From: Paulownia fortunei
Taxonomy: Eukaryota > Streptophyta > Magnoliopsida > Lamiales > Paulowniaceae
NCBI GenBank assembly: GCA_019321725.1
Contig: CM033115.1
Span: 3,482,673-3,546,672 of the forward strand
Length of the DNA stretch: 64,000 bases
Direction: 5' to 3'
Shown in pieces: positions 12,401 to 23,905 of the stretch. Position numbers and translations under genes: made by a program. Position 1 is the stretch's first letter. Every line of letters starts with the position of its first letter. The notes beneath the pieces are model-generated. The model did no database searches, was not told where the DNA came from, and saw only the letters and a list, made by a program, of their open reading frames with translations.

Positions 12401-15400
12401 CAAACTCACAGTGCATTAACAGAGGTAGCACAATATATTGGGGTTCTGTGCTACTCATTTTCGTCGATTGTTACTTATACACCTAAATACATACATACAC
12501 ATACACTCACGCTCCTATGCACACAAAACATACATATATGTATATATGTGTATGCATATATGCATCCATGTATATGTTTGGGTAACAGAACATTTTTGGT
12601 ACCTGAATTTGGTTATTAGTGTTAGTTTTACAGATGTTTAGATAATTTTTAAATCTCCATCTAAATTTTGTTCCAAGACAAATATACTCTTCACACCCTA
12701 TAAAGACCAAATAGTTAAAGGTTTCCCCTTAAAATACCATAAGGCCATGTATGTTTGGTAGGAAATTGTACTTGCATTGTTAATCTGATTGCATAGAACT
12801 TGATTTTTGTGTTTGTTGGAATTTTCGAATTTGAGGGAAGGAATCAATTCCATAGAAGTAGGAATCTTCTGATAAAATCAAGAATTGAAGATGGGGATTT
12901 CACAGTGATATTTCATTCTTGGGAATTCAAAAGAAATTCACAGGGCTTGAATCTTTGTGCAAACGGATGTTGTTTTTTATAATTAATACACTTTATATTT
13001 ACTGAATATTTGTTCTAATTATTTGTTTTACTGTAGCTAGTATTTACATCTATAAATCCTATACATTAGTAATATACAAATGTATGTGTTTATTTTTTAC
13101 CTGATTCATTTGTGTGTGAAATTTGAAATATGCATTTCTTTTAAATAGAATCAGTATTTATGTTGTGTCATATCAATGCTAATAGAAGTGATTATTTCAC
13201 ATATACATATTTCAGAAGGCAATTGCTGGAAAAAATACAAAAAAGTGCTGGCTTTAATTTTTATGTACTATATGACTACTTTTCAGTACCCAATTATATG
13301 TTGGGTGGAGATATCCAGTCTAGGGAATTCGTAGCTCCTGCAAAGATTGAAGACGATGGCCCAGTCAATAACTATAACTATTCTGAGGAACAGATAGAGC
13401 AAGTCCCTGAAACAGAGAAGATCCTGGAAGATAATTTTGCAGTGCAATCGAATGGTTCACTTCAGGGAACTATGAACTCTGTACCTGACCATTTCTCTTC
13501 CCCTATTGAAGAACCTGTCATGGAGCCTCAAAAACATACTTATGCTTCTATAGTACGTGATCACATCTAAGTCTCACACTTGCATTGTACACTGCACTTT
13601 CATGACTGCATTTGCTCATATGAGTGTAAACTCATTATATCATTGATTATTATGGGAAGTTGCAGGTTGCTAAAGGCCAATCTGTTCCAGCAGTGTCCTC
13701 TCAACCTTCCTTTAACAAGCCTGCTCCTCCAGAGTGGCAACATATACCTGAAACCCCAAGCCAGCCATCGGTTGCATCAGCAAACCCAATTGAAAGGTCT
13801 GGGATTGAAACCCTAGAAGAAACATCAGCTATAGAAGATGAAGGTGACTTGTCCTACTTTGTTGTCATCATGTTTCCATTTTCTGATGTATCAAGCCTAT
13901 TTTGGAGGCCTGAAGTGGTTTTTCTCTCTTGACTAAACATTATTTTCAACCTAATTCTATATTCCTAATAATCTGTCTTCTGCAGTTGAAGTCAAGTCAG
14001 TGTATGTAAGAAATGTTCCAACCACAATGGCTGCTTCTGAAATTGGGGAGGAATTCAAGAAGTTTGGTAAACTCAAGCCTGATGGTGTGGCCATTAGAAC
14101 CCGGAAGGTCTGGTTTCTGCCTTGCTCGTTCTCCTTGTTCTTCTTTTTTAGTTAAATTTCTCAAATTCTACATATTAATTTCTGCAGGATATAGATGTAT
14201 GCTATGCTTTTGTTGAATTTGAAGATATCTCTGGGGTGCAGAATGCAATTAAGGTTTGATAATTTATAGTTGAAATTAATCTTTCTTTTTATATATCTTT
14301 TGGAAATCCAAAAAACAAACTCATGCACCTATGCCCACTATTGAATGCTCTCTTTGAAGTTGGTGCAAAGATTTCAAGTGGGTTGGATTTAGGTTTTCAA
14401 TTGAATTTCATTTTCAGCCTTACACTAGTAAAAATCATTTTTTTTCTGTCACAATGTGTGAAATATGAACTATACCATTCTGATAAAGAAAGCATTGTCT
14501 ATAGACATCTCAAACTGGAATTAGAAAGGACACCCTTGTTGATGAAGGGTTGGCTGCTCCTGTTTTCTCATATTGCAGCAACACTTCCAATCATATAGTG
14601 GCACATTGGTTTTGCTTCTATCTTATTGTGGAATGAAGGTCCTTTTGCAATTAATTCATAATTCTCTCCAATCTCCAGATAAATAGGATTAGTCTCTTGT
14701 ATAGTAATAAAGGAGGAAGTATCAATCACCTTTCATTAGGTGTACAATCATTTGTATTCAACTTTATTGCTGTTAATCCACCAGAACTCCGTTGAATCTT
14801 GATATTGAATTTGAATATGGTTTAGTCCTTATGCTACATTGTTTCCTTATAGGCATCCACGGTTCAGATTGGTGCACACCAACTCTACATTGAAGGGCGA
14901 AGACCGAACAGAAATAACTCCATTCGAGGAGGAAGTATGTATTTCCTCTGTTCCATGCAAGTTTTTGGCTGTGACTCGAAATCCTTGATATTAATATTTG
15001 GTGCATAAGCATTCTTTTTCTAGGCATTAATTAGTAGTTTCCTTCTTTTCTTTCTTGTTTTGATTCTTCCCAAAGGTTGACTTGCATGAACAGAACCAAG
15101 TATAAGATTGACGTGCATTATGTCATGACCGCTATGAAACCACTGATGTCCAACTAAATTCCCAGAATTTTGTCCTGCGTGTAACGAGACTTTATAGTGG
15201 ATAACATTTATGCTTCAATTTTAATTCTGTTATCAAGTTATTTAGCTAAGAACTTGGATTGGACTTATCTGGATTAAGACCAAAAACCTGGTTTGGTGTT
15301 GCTGTGTTGCTTGTGATGATCACCTGGAACTATGCTTGAATTCTTTCATGGCTGGCTTGTTTGAACAGGAGCAAGGGGTAGAGGCAGGGTTAGCTACCAG

Positions 15401-15583
15401 ATGGAAGGAACAAGAGGACGCTTTGGTGGTCGCGGTTTCGGCAGGGCGAGCAATCAAGATGGACTTGAGCATTATTACAACAGACCAAGGGGGAATGGTT
15501 TCTATAGGCAAACTCCTCGACAAGAAAGGGAGTACTCAGCCAACCAACTAGGATCAAGAAACGGGCAAAACTTATCAGAATGA
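9438..15583 (+). CDS. NTF2-RRM protein, G3BP-like
   Basis: Nine exons: 9438-9476, 10376-10510, 11741-12047, 13287-13552, 13666-13843, 13986-14107, 14188-14253, 14853-14934 and 15369-15583; 1410 nt, 469 aa, all GT-AG. Residues 14-135 form an NTF2-like domain (VGTYFVGQYYQMLQNQPDFV; LESWNGGVLVMVSGSV; APQEKGYFVLNDIF). Residues 160-308 are an acidic, Pro/Ser/Gln-rich linker. Residues 309-395 are one RRM with RNP2 VYVRNV (314-319) and RNP1 CYAFVEFE (354-361). The tail is Arg/Gly-rich (ARGRGR, RGRFGGRGFGR). This NTF2-linker-RRM-RGG order is that of animal G3BP and the plant AtG3BP-like family, cytosolic RNA-binding proteins linked to stress granules and ubiquitin-protease partners. Length fits the family. 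The RGG part is shorter than in animal G3BP. Which plant paralogue it is cannot be decided here. Confidence 0.93.
10877..11400. repeat. Repeat-like insert in intron 2 of the NTF2-RRM gene
   Basis: Within the intron lies a GC-richer patch built of gacacggacatggacatagc-like words (10905-11035). An inverted counterpart, gtgtcggagccatgtcgtgtc, lies at about 11365-11385. The inverted ends suggest a non-autonomous element of roughly 500 bp. Target duplications were not resolved. Confidence 0.4.
12485..12572. repeat. CATA/TATG microsatellite in intron 3
   Basis: Alternating acatacatacacatacact and tatatgtatatatgtgtatg words form an impure simple-sequence tract inside the 1.24-kb third intron of the NTF2-RRM gene. 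The rest of the intron (12048-13286) shows no recognised feature. Confidence 0.7.
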
Positions 15584-16010
15584 TTCGCCACTTTGAAGCT
15601 GAGGGAGAATAGAATGTCTTTGGACAAGTAATTTTGAATATCACATCCACGATCATAGTTTTTCCCCTTCGTTTTTCTTTTTTGAAATTTAAGAAAGCAA
15701 ATTAATTAGATCTGCTGGAAGGGATCATGGCAATATTTTCGTTTGGGGCTATCCATTTGTTATTTTTTTGTTACTAATGAAATGGGTTATTAAGGAATTT
15801 CTGTTTTTTCCTCATATGCGGTAACTATTCAAATTTTGGCAATCGAACCTTTACGGGAGTAAGTTTTGGAGTTGGAACTGTCTGTTGGAAAGGAAACTGC
15901 TTTTAGTCTGGCTGAAAGATATGGAACTGGATTCTCTTAGTGGTGCCTTTGCACTGGGGGTTCATTCCATAATATAAATCTACTATCATCATTGGTATAG
16001 TGTCCTGTTT
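15584..16010 (+). other. 3' UTR and spacer after the NTF2-RRM gene
   Basis: T-rich sequence after the stop codon; ctaatgaaatgggttatt (15774) could lie near a polyadenylation site. No gene seen. Confidence 0.4.
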
Positions 16011-16011
16011 T

Positions 16012-16545
16012 ATCCATAGCAAGAGCCGATGGCTTCGTCCGACAGCCTCAAAGACTACCTCGTCGTTAACCTCTGCTCTTTTATCATCCCAGTCTAAGAC
16101 ACTTCAAACACTGCTTCATCAGAAAACAATACTTCATCGGCCAAGAAATCGGCCCCAAGAATCATCAACCTACAACCACATCATCGATATCCACCCACAA
16201 CTCCATCATCGAAAAGCAAGGTCTTGTCGGCTGCAGCGCCACAAGGCTGCGGACACTCCCGTGTCAGCCAAGAATCATCCGCCTACCACACCCCACCATC
16301 AAATCCTCGAGGCTGCGGGCACTGGTGTCGGAGTCGCCTATGCGGCCATGTGCCCCGCCAGCAACTGAAACGTCCTTGCAGTTTCGGGCATGTACACCGC
16401 CGTTGAAATCCTCACCGCCTTTCTCAACACCCCTTTTAAGTCCTCTGTCCCGCCGCCTCTGGTTGGAATCCCTGGCCCGAGGACTTTCAATCCCATCTTG
16501 AAACATCTGCTCAAGAAAGGACCAAGATTGGAAGTAGCAGCGATG
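16012..16545 (+). pseudogene. Decayed copy of the RpiB half of a DRT102-like gene
   Basis: Segments align in order with the intact DRT102-like protein encoded at 22139-23089. These are DSLKDYLV (intact CSLKDALV), EKQGLVGC (intact ETRGLVAC), GTGVGVAYAAMCPASN then a stop then NVLAVSGM, and AVEILTAFLNTPFKS (intact AASEILTTFLNTPFKS). The last recognisable match is near KIG at about 16527. Matches fall in all three frames, with in-frame stops and several indels. No cupin half follows. It is on the + strand, whereas the intact gene is on -, and it begins only about 430 bp after the NTF2-RRM stop codon. The intact gene has no intron, so DNA duplication and retroposition cannot be told apart for this copy alone. 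Confidence 0.85.
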
Positions 16546-16759
16546 TTTCTGTTACGCAATATTATACTATTCAATATAAGGGGGGGAAAAAAAAAGGAGA
16601 GATGCTTTATTTTCATAAAGAAATGTAAATAAAAAAATAATTAGGACATTTTAATTTTCTTGTTAATTATTTTACGACTCCTATACTTTTTAAAATATAT
16701 TAAAAAAATTCCCTTTTGCATTCTATTGCTCACATCATCGACTGCATCATTTTTTTTTT
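16546..16759. other. AT-rich spacer
   Basis: Poly-A rich sequence after the pseudogene; nothing else seen. Confidence 0.5.
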
Positions 16760-17135
16760 ATTTGACTAAGTTTATTTAAAAAATATTATAAGTTCATACA
16801 TCTTATAACATGTTAAATTTTATTTTAAAAATAAGTTGTTAAAGTGTTTGAATAAAATAAAATTATGAAGTTTTTAAAATATTATTAATGATAATTTTAT
16901 AATTAAAATTTTTAAAATTAAAGGAGTGTGTTAAAATAAAATTTTAATTTGAAAATAAATTGAAATCTCCTTATTTTTTTTAAAAATAACTTATAAGATC
17001 CTAATATCTTATTTTGAGAGTTTATAAATTAATTTTTTTAAATAATTTACCAAACACTTTTAGAAATCTTATAAGTTTTAAAATATTTTATAAGATATTT
17101 TAAAAAGTTTATAAATTCAACCAAATATCCAATGA
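16760..17135. mobile_element. MITE-like block related to the one at 3.9-4.2 kb
   Basis: Contains attttaaaaataagttgtta, ttaccaaacactttt and ttataagttttaaaatattt. These resemble the element at 3855-4225 in reverse complement, including the gtgtttggt end word. Ends not resolved precisely. Confidence 0.4.
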
Positions 17136-18630
17136 GATAATTTTTTAAAGCGTATATGGATTATAGATTGTCTATGATTGCCACATTGTTTGGTTATTGA
17201 GATGAGATTGTTAAAATTAATTTGACTTTCATTAGATATGTATTCAATATTTTATAAAATAAAAATATTTATCTACCATGCATACAACTTATATATTATT
17301 CCTCAATTCTAGGATATTATAAACCCGTATAGGTAATTCCTGTTTTGTTACATAGGATTCCAAGTAAGCATATCCCAACCTCAATCAATCTTTTGTTTGA
17401 ATAGGTGAATCCAATGCTTATTACGTAGGATTTCAAGTCAGCGTATAACAACCTCAATCCTTGGAGCATCTGATGCGAGCAGTGATTGTGCAAAATTACT
17501 AAACTACCCCTATAAAATTGCATTCCAAATTTCCAACTACCAGATTTTACACCCGCGCGGTAAAATAAAATCAGGACAACTTCGTGTCTCATATCGCCAG
17601 AAGCAATTGATGTGGAAATCAGTGGGTGTTGGCTTTACCTATCAACTTTTAAAGAAGTACTTTTATGAGATCCAATTTTTTTTTAACAATTAATTTTATT
17701 AGTACATTCTTCTTTACGATATGAATGAACGATTATAAATTTCTATGATTAACTCGAAAATATTCATCCGATGCTCAACTAGAGTTTAAAAAAAAAAAAA
17801 AATTAATTTAATTAACATATTTTCAAATAATAAAAAAAGAAAAATTTATATAATAAAATTAAAAAATATAATTATGTATAATATAATACACAAATCATTT
17901 GAATTTCATGATGAACAAAGCTTTATGACCCATGTGAATTTAGTCAAAGTATTTAAATTATCTGTTTTATTGTCTTATTGATGTTATAGACTTAATTATT
18001 TAATCTCGTGTACTATGGCGTCAGCCGTCAGCATTCCACCAATCTTTCCACAACTAAGAAACAACTATGTTGGATCTTAGATTTTTAATGATTACATGTT
18101 TTTCTCTTCGCTTTTGAAAGAAAACACAGAAAATATTAATATGGATATAATTAATTAAGAGAGATATTTATTGAATTATACATCTATTTATTTTGTCTTT
18201 TATTAATATTAAATTACATTCAAAAACTACTAAAAATTAATGGTTGTCTTGTCCAAAATAAATTTGTGAAGGGACTTAGTTTTCCTCTTTTTTTTCGTCT
18301 AAACATAGCCTTAAAAAAAAAAAAAATTGAAATCAAGGTAAATATTTTAACAATATTACTTAAATACTTCTTTCCCTCCTTACTGCAGCAAAATTGTAAA
18401 ATTAGCCCTGTTAGAATTTAAATTCGTAAAATTGTCCTATAACTACTCAAAAATTGCAAATTGAATTAAAATTTGAGAATTTCGTAATTTTCGATCAATT
18501 TTGATTACGTGGACATGACCCCACTTTGACACCTGGGTGGAGGTGCGAGGAAGTTGAATTGGTTTTAAACATCACAAGCAAGCTTAATTGGAAAAAAATG
18601 CCAAATTACAGCACACCTAAGCTCATCTGA
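17136..18630. other. Intergenic sequence with an imperfect internal repeat
   Basis: At 17326-17460 two related segments occur (ttacataggattccaagtaa at 17348 and ttacgtaggatttcaagtca at 17421), each followed by a conserved caacctcaatc word. The spacing is about 73 bp. A minus-strand frame across it (17317-17592) has no recognisable homology. The remainder to 18630 is AT-rich with A or T runs and no gene. Confidence 0.4.
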
Positions 18631-19292
18631 CATTTAGTGAATAACTTTATTTAATGTATAATTATAATTATTTAACTAATTAATTATTTTTAACACTTAA
18701 TGAATAACTTTAATTAATATAATTGAATTATAAATTAATCTCAAATTAGTTAAATAATTAATTATTTTTGTTTACTCTTAATGAATACTTTTAAATAATA
18801 TAATTTAATAATAAATTAATATTTTATTAGTTAACTAATTTTGTTGACACTTAATGAATAACTCTAATTAATATAATTCACTTATGAGCTAACTTTTTAA
18901 TTACTTAACTAATTTATTGTTTTTGATACTTAATGAATAATTTTAATTAATATAATTCAATTATAAATTAATTTGTATTCAATTAAGTAATTAATTATTT
19001 TTGACACTATGAATACTTTAATTAGTGTAATTTAATTACAAATTAATTTGTAATTAGTTAACAAATTAAATTTTTTAACACTTAATGAATAACTCTAGTT
19101 CATATAATTTAATTATAAATTAAATTTAATTGGTTTACTAATTGATTATTCTTTAACACTATGAATAGAAATAATTCAATTATAAGTTATTTATTAATAT
19201 GTAAGCTAATTGATTATTTTTACACTTAATGAATAACTTTAATTGATATAAACCAATTATAAATTAATTATTAATTAAGTAATTAATCATAA
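18631..19292. repeat. AT-rich minisatellite, about nine units of 66-84 bp
   Basis: The word cacttaatgaataactttaa (with variants) recurs at 18631, 18694, 18775, 18848, 18927, 19005, 19079, 19157 and 19223. Each copy is followed by a taatataattcaattataaa-like segment and then attagttaactaattaatta. Units differ in length and have diverged, so the array is old. It is non-coding in every frame. Confidence 0.85.
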
Positions 19293-19664
19293 ATTAGAGA
19301 GTAAAAATTTGACATTAGTTTTTTAGAATATATAATTAATCATAAAAATTAAATTAATATTAACTATTTTAAAATGTAATTAATTTAAAGTTTTTAATAA
19401 CAAATTTTATTTTATTTTATTCTATTTTTTCTTTTCCTTTTTTCCCCTTCTTCTTCTTCCTTTATCTCCTGCCACCACCACCACAAACCACAGCCCCTAA
19501 AATCAACCACCACAAACCCCAACCCCTCAAATCGGCCACCACACAACCGCCACAACCCTCGCACAAATTCTTCTTACCATTTTCTTTCTCATCTGGTCTT
19601 CACCCGTTTTGTTTCCCGTCTGGGGGTGAAATGCTAGGTTTTCTAATTGTTTTCTTCTTATCGG

Positions 19665-19695
<31 letters not shown>

Positions 19696-20040
19696 GGGCG
19701 TTGTTGGTTTTTTTTAATTTTTTTTTTTATCAAAATGATTATATTCTTAAATTATTAACAAAGGAAAAAAAATGGATATAAAAATGGTTTTTGTATTTTC
19801 CCTCTATTTGGCAAGTTTAGGTTGTGCTATTTAAGTCCACACCATCTTCCTCAGGGGCCAATTCAATGGGATCATGTTGACATAATCAAAATTGATGCAA
19901 AATCCCCAATTTTTGGCTCCAATATTGAAATTGCCGACCCAATTAGACTCGATCCCCAAAATTTTTAATAGGTTCAGAATAATTATGCCAATTCAAAATC
20001 TAATTGGGCGTATTTTACCACTCCTTAATTACATAATTAA
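19293..20040. other. Spacer with a 29-bp guanine run
   Basis: T- and C-rich sequence with CCACCACCACAAACCAC words (19470-19540), then the G run listed separately. No supported gene; the Pro-rich minus-strand frame here is just the G run translated. Confidence 0.5.
19666..19694 (+). repeat. Uninterrupted G29 homopolymer
   Basis: Twenty-nine consecutive guanines followed by cgggcg, within T-rich DNA. Such a run is prone to length error in assembly and could form stacked G structures. Confidence 0.9.
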
Positions 20041-20041
20041 T

Positions 20042-20475
20042 TTTGCAGTTTTGCCCTTCCATCGGCATCCTCCCCCTTTTGGTCATCATCGTCCCATTTC
20101 CAGACAGGGGAGACGGGAACAACGTTCGTGCTCGTGCTCCCATATTCAATCGCGTAACATCACACTTTTTTTCTTTTTTTTTTCCCAGTGTATTATGATG
20201 TTTCATAGTCCTTTTGCAACAAGATGGCACCTATCTTTTGAAACTTTTTCAGTTCCTGGAAATAAAGTTAATTACAGAATTTGGTGCCCGTTTCCAAGAA
20301 AATGCACACCTTCGCCACAACCTGGGTTGCTCTTTTTGGCACTCCAACTGGAAGCTTTTGTGTGCGTGGATGCTAAGGGAAACAAGAAGCCTACATGAAA
20401 TGGCAAGTTTGTTTTGGGGGGTGTACGAGGAGTTTCTCTGGCCAGCTACGTCCGCAGTCATGATTGAAATCTTAA
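20042..20475 (+). pseudogene. Decayed copy of the 5' end of the C2-domain gene
   Basis: From ttgcccttccatcggcatcc (upstream homologous part) through the ATG-equivalent at 20224 to catgattgaaatc at 20460-20472, the sequence parallels 28255-28662 of the intact C2 gene. Shared words include ttcctggaaataaa, tgcgtggatgctaaggg, acaagaagcctacatgaaat and gaggagtttctc. Indels and a TGA replacing the Trp of the intact PTWND motif break the frame. Because the similarity covers the 5' flank and stops inside exon 1, this is a DNA duplication remnant rather than a retrocopy. Confidence 0.85.
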
Positions 20476-22138
20476 TAGTAGCCTTAAAAACATATCATGT
20501 TCCTCTACCTAATTGTTAAATTCTTTCAAAACTTAACATGCTGACCTTTAACATTAATAGATTCTAGAAACAAGGTGGTAAACATAATGACAGAATCGAA
20601 GGTGAAACAAATAACGTCCAGAAAGTGAGCAGATCTCCAAAAAAACAAGGGGTTGGAAGAATATTCGCTAGCCACATTGCCATGATACTTGTGAAGATCA
20701 CCACTATCATGAGAGTCCGACAGCCCAAATTTAACACCTTCACCATTAAGCTCATTACTTCAAGCCCACCACCCCCTTTGGCAACATAATTGAAAATCTC
20801 AAAGATTCACCTTGAATTCAATCTTAAGATCTTTTACTAGATTCCATGTGTTCTCTTTTTCTTTTTCTCTTGTTCTTCTTCTTCTACCTCCTCGTCTTCA
20901 TTGTCATCTTCCTTAACATGCATGCTTTCTCCAATTGTAACACATCTTTCTTTCTCTCATTCTTCATCAACTTCTCTTTGATGAAATTTTCATTTGTGGC
21001 CTCTTCTTCAAACTTGCCATCAGCATCACATAATGAAAAAGAATGTTCTGTATGCAACATTGATTTTTGGTGCTTATGCATATATTTACTTATCAGTATT
21101 CTTGAGCTATACAATTCTTCAAGATCAAAGGAGGATGGAAAAGCAAGGCCTTCCAAGTTGCTACCCGACTGAACTCTTCGAATGTATTTCGAGGATTACT
21201 ATTATTGCCTTTGGGACCGAATTGAGGTAACCAAGAAGTAGAAGGATACACAGGACAAGAAAAGAACTCAAATATTGCACATTACAGCTTAATGAGATTT
21301 TCCTTGGGGTGAAGGTGAGGATTTGGTAACTTTTTGTTACTACTGATGTTAGCGTCAGTGTCTCTATTGGGACCATATGGGCATATGGGAAGAGAGTTTG
21401 AACAGCTGCGCTGATGAGCTCATGAGCTCCTAAGCAGCCTTTGATGAAATTTGGCGTATTCCTTGCTTGAAGTTTTAAAATCATCTCCTATGAATGAAAA
21501 AAGGGATCCCAAATAATAAGATAACATTTCATGAATGCAAGTAAAGCCACTCACATGGAAGTTAGCAGCTATACTTTGGACTTCAACTTACAAATTACTA
21601 TAGTACACTGTTTTGGTGAAATTTGTTGAACTTAAGTTCAAGCATTTAAGAATGAGGGCACAATAGTGCAAGAATGCAAGTCAGAGCACCACAGAACATG
21701 CTAAGTGTAATTAACCTGGCCCAAGAAGAAAAACCATTTCTAGGTACTAATATCCTCAAATAAATTTCTATAAAAATCATCTACCAACTAAACAATGCGG
21801 CCATCATACATATTGGTAGCTTGTCTAGATTTTTTGGTTTAGACCCAAAAATCTTAAAAGCTTATCATATTTTCTTCAAGAAACAAGAAACTCTTAATTT
21901 ACAATTTAGGAAGCATTATTTTGTCGAACTCAAGTTATGCAAAAACATTACTTCAAAATATATATTCAAGCATAAGGAGATACAGTCAATTACATGAGCA
22001 ACTCAAAGATGCGCTATAACAACCGGCAAACCAACACCACACCAACACTATCTTCTCACTGAAAAGTGGGAAAGTATGATACGTACCAGAACAGGCAGCG
22101 CTTATTGAATTACACACCAAAACACGTTTTCTCATCAT
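20476..22138. other. Unrecognised sequence between the C2 pseudogene and DRT102
   Basis: Several short frames occur. One on the minus strand (20564-20755) is hydrophobic (TLMIVVIFTSIMAMWLANIL) and vaguely like a transporter segment, but no second segment supports it. Frames at 20994-21230 (+) and 21161-21484 (-) are unrecognised. No consistent exon chain was found. The right part (from about 21480) contains the 3' flank of the minus-strand DRT102 gene. Confidence 0.35.
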
Positions 22139-23089
22139 CTATGGCACAACATTTTTTTTCTCATTATCTATGGCAGCATTAGCAGTAGCAATATCTTCAT
22201 CCAAGAACAAGTCCCAATGCCCATCCCACTTGATAAAGAACTCTGTATCTTCAAAATACTTCACTCTATGCACATCCCCTGCCGGAGTGAACAAGTAATC
22301 CCCAACCCCCAAATCATACTTCTCCCTCTTAGTTAAATTCCACACACATTTACTCCCCTTGGTAACCACCAAATCATGGCCAAAAGTATGATGATGGGCC
22401 GGCTCCACGCTACCGGCCTTAAACCTGACGATAGCCGATGTGGGCGTCTCCCTCAAAATCTTCATATACCCTCCAGGCATCACATCCACGGGAGTGAACT
22501 CCTTGTCCACCCGAGCTTTCGCCAGGGAGCAAATAAAACATGGAGGATCAGCTACAGGAATATTTTCATTGCCGATCTTGGACATTTCCCCAACAGATCC
22601 CTCAAGAAACGACTGGATATCCTCGGGCCACGGGTTGGAGCCGGAGGCGGGGCAGGGGGATTTGAACGGGGTGTTGAGGAAGGTGGTGAGGATCTCTGAG
22701 GCGGCTTCCGGAGCCGTGGACATGCCGGAAACTGCGAGGACGTTGCAGTTGTTGATGGATCGGGCGTTGAGGGCGTCGGCGGGAGTGAGACACGTGGCGG
22801 CGTAGACTCCGGGGAACTTGTTGGCGAATATGGAGACGCCGACGCCAGTGCCGCAGGCCACCAGGCCCCGGGTTTCGACAGAGGAGTTGCTGTTGGCTGC
22901 TTGGCTGACGCGGCGGCCGATTTCTTCCCCGACGGAGTAGTATTTGGAAGTACCGAGGTCTTCGACTTCGATTTTGAGGGAGCGAAGCTGCTCTACGAGC
23001 GCGTCTTTGAGGCTGCAGCCGAAGGCGTCGGCTCCTGCTATGATTTTCAGGGGGCGGGTGGCGGTGGAGGTGGGTTCTTGCTGCGCCAT
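22139..23089 (-). CDS. DRT102: RpiB-cupin fusion protein, DRT102-like
   Basis: Single-exon gene, 316 aa, ATG at 23089. Residues 12-150 form a sugar-phosphate isomerase RpiB/LacAB-type domain (LKIIAGADAFGCSLKDALVE; YYSVGEEIGRRV; ACGTGVGVSIFANKFPG with the RpiB-type cysteine at 79). Residues about 195-295 form a cupin, with the metal-ligand-like cluster HHH at 232-234, His238 and later His274 (PAGDVHR). This two-domain order and length are those of plant DRT102, named for partial complementation of DNA-repair-deficient E. coli; its biochemical role is not established. The segment matching the bacterial R-x-H-N-D-A-N motif reads ARSINNCNVL, so the catalytic His position is not conserved. No transit peptide is obvious. 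A decayed copy of the RpiB half lies at 16.0-16.5 kb. Confidence 0.93.
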   Translation of the reverse strand: MAQQEPTSTATRPLKIIAGADAFGCSLKDALVEQLRSLKIEVEDLGTSKYYSVGEEIGRRVSQAANSNSSVETRGLVACGTGVGVSIFANKFPGVYAATCLTPADALNARSINNCNVLAVSGMSTAPEAASEILTTFLNTPFKSPCPASGSNPWPEDIQSFLEGSVGEMSKIGNENIPVADPPCFICSLAKARVDKEFTPVDVMPGGYMKILRETPTSAIVRFKAGSVEPAHHHTFGHDLVVTKGSKCVWNLTKREKYDLGVGDYLFTPAGDVHRVKYFEDTEFFIKWDGHWDLFLDEDIATANAAIDNEKKNVVP

Positions 23090-23153
23090 GGCCTAAACTT
23101 TAGTCAAACACCGAAATGTTTTGAGAATGAATGAGCTCTTACAAAATGCAATA

Positions 23154-23166
23154 TGGTATATATAGA
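23154..23166 (-). promoter_or_regulatory. Probable TATA box of the DRT102-like gene
   Basis: On the minus strand ctatatatacc lies about 70 bp upstream of the ATG, a typical plant spacing leaving a short 5' UTR. Positional inference only. Confidence 0.5.
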
Positions 23167-23169
23167 TAA

Positions 23170-23905
23170 TATGCGCGTGTTGTGTTTGGAGAAGGTTTAC
23201 AACCAAAGGGCATAAGAATTGATGCTACTTTGGTTTTATTTTCATTCTTCGTATGTTTTCTATTGCGAGTTTACGTAATAGATTAAGTTAGATAAATATT
23301 CTTTCAACATATCATAGATGATCGAAAGAATTTTGGAGACTCATCAAAGTATGAAAGCGAAAATTTTTAGAAAATAAATTTTTATTCAAAGAATGCATAA
23401 TTGCAATGATAAGCTCACCCTAATCCATTAATTTAGAATTCAATTCGATATTTTCCTTGGGTGTTTGCCTTTGTATTTTTTTTAAAATGAATATTATTTC
23501 ATCAAAATATTAATTATTCATTATAATATATAAATAATTTTAATTTTGTTATTAAACTCTGATAAATTACAACAAAATAATATTCATAAAATGTACAGTT
23601 GAAAATATCTCTCAATAATTATAAAAAAAATATTAACAAGATATTTATAATTAAAAAATATTTTCAAAATACATAACTTCAATTTTTTCCAACAAAACGT
23701 TCAAATACATTTTCATTCTCTACACATTCCTAAATTCCATTACTAAAATACAGTTTAGCTAAAAAAATTGACTAGAAATGAAGCCATAGCATGATATTTT
23801 GATATTAAGAAAAATTAGTATTTTTGCTTGAATTTGTTAAACTCCAAATTTCATGTTTTAAAACTTAAATAGTAGAGAAAGTTACCCTTCAAGGTAAAAA
23901 CATCT
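23170..23905. other. Spacer upstream of DRT102
   Basis: AT-rich sequence with no gene or repeat recognised; it will contain the DRT102 promoter on the minus strand. Confidence 0.5.

Noticed and set aside
17317..17592. 91-codon minus-strand gene
   Set aside because: Crosses an imperfect DNA repeat and shows no recognisable family or splice partners.
19527..19733. Poly-proline protein on the minus strand
   Set aside because: Created by the G29 run; no supporting exon or homology.
20564..20755. Membrane transporter exon on the minus strand
   Set aside because: Only a single hydrophobic stretch with no conserved motif or neighbouring exon.
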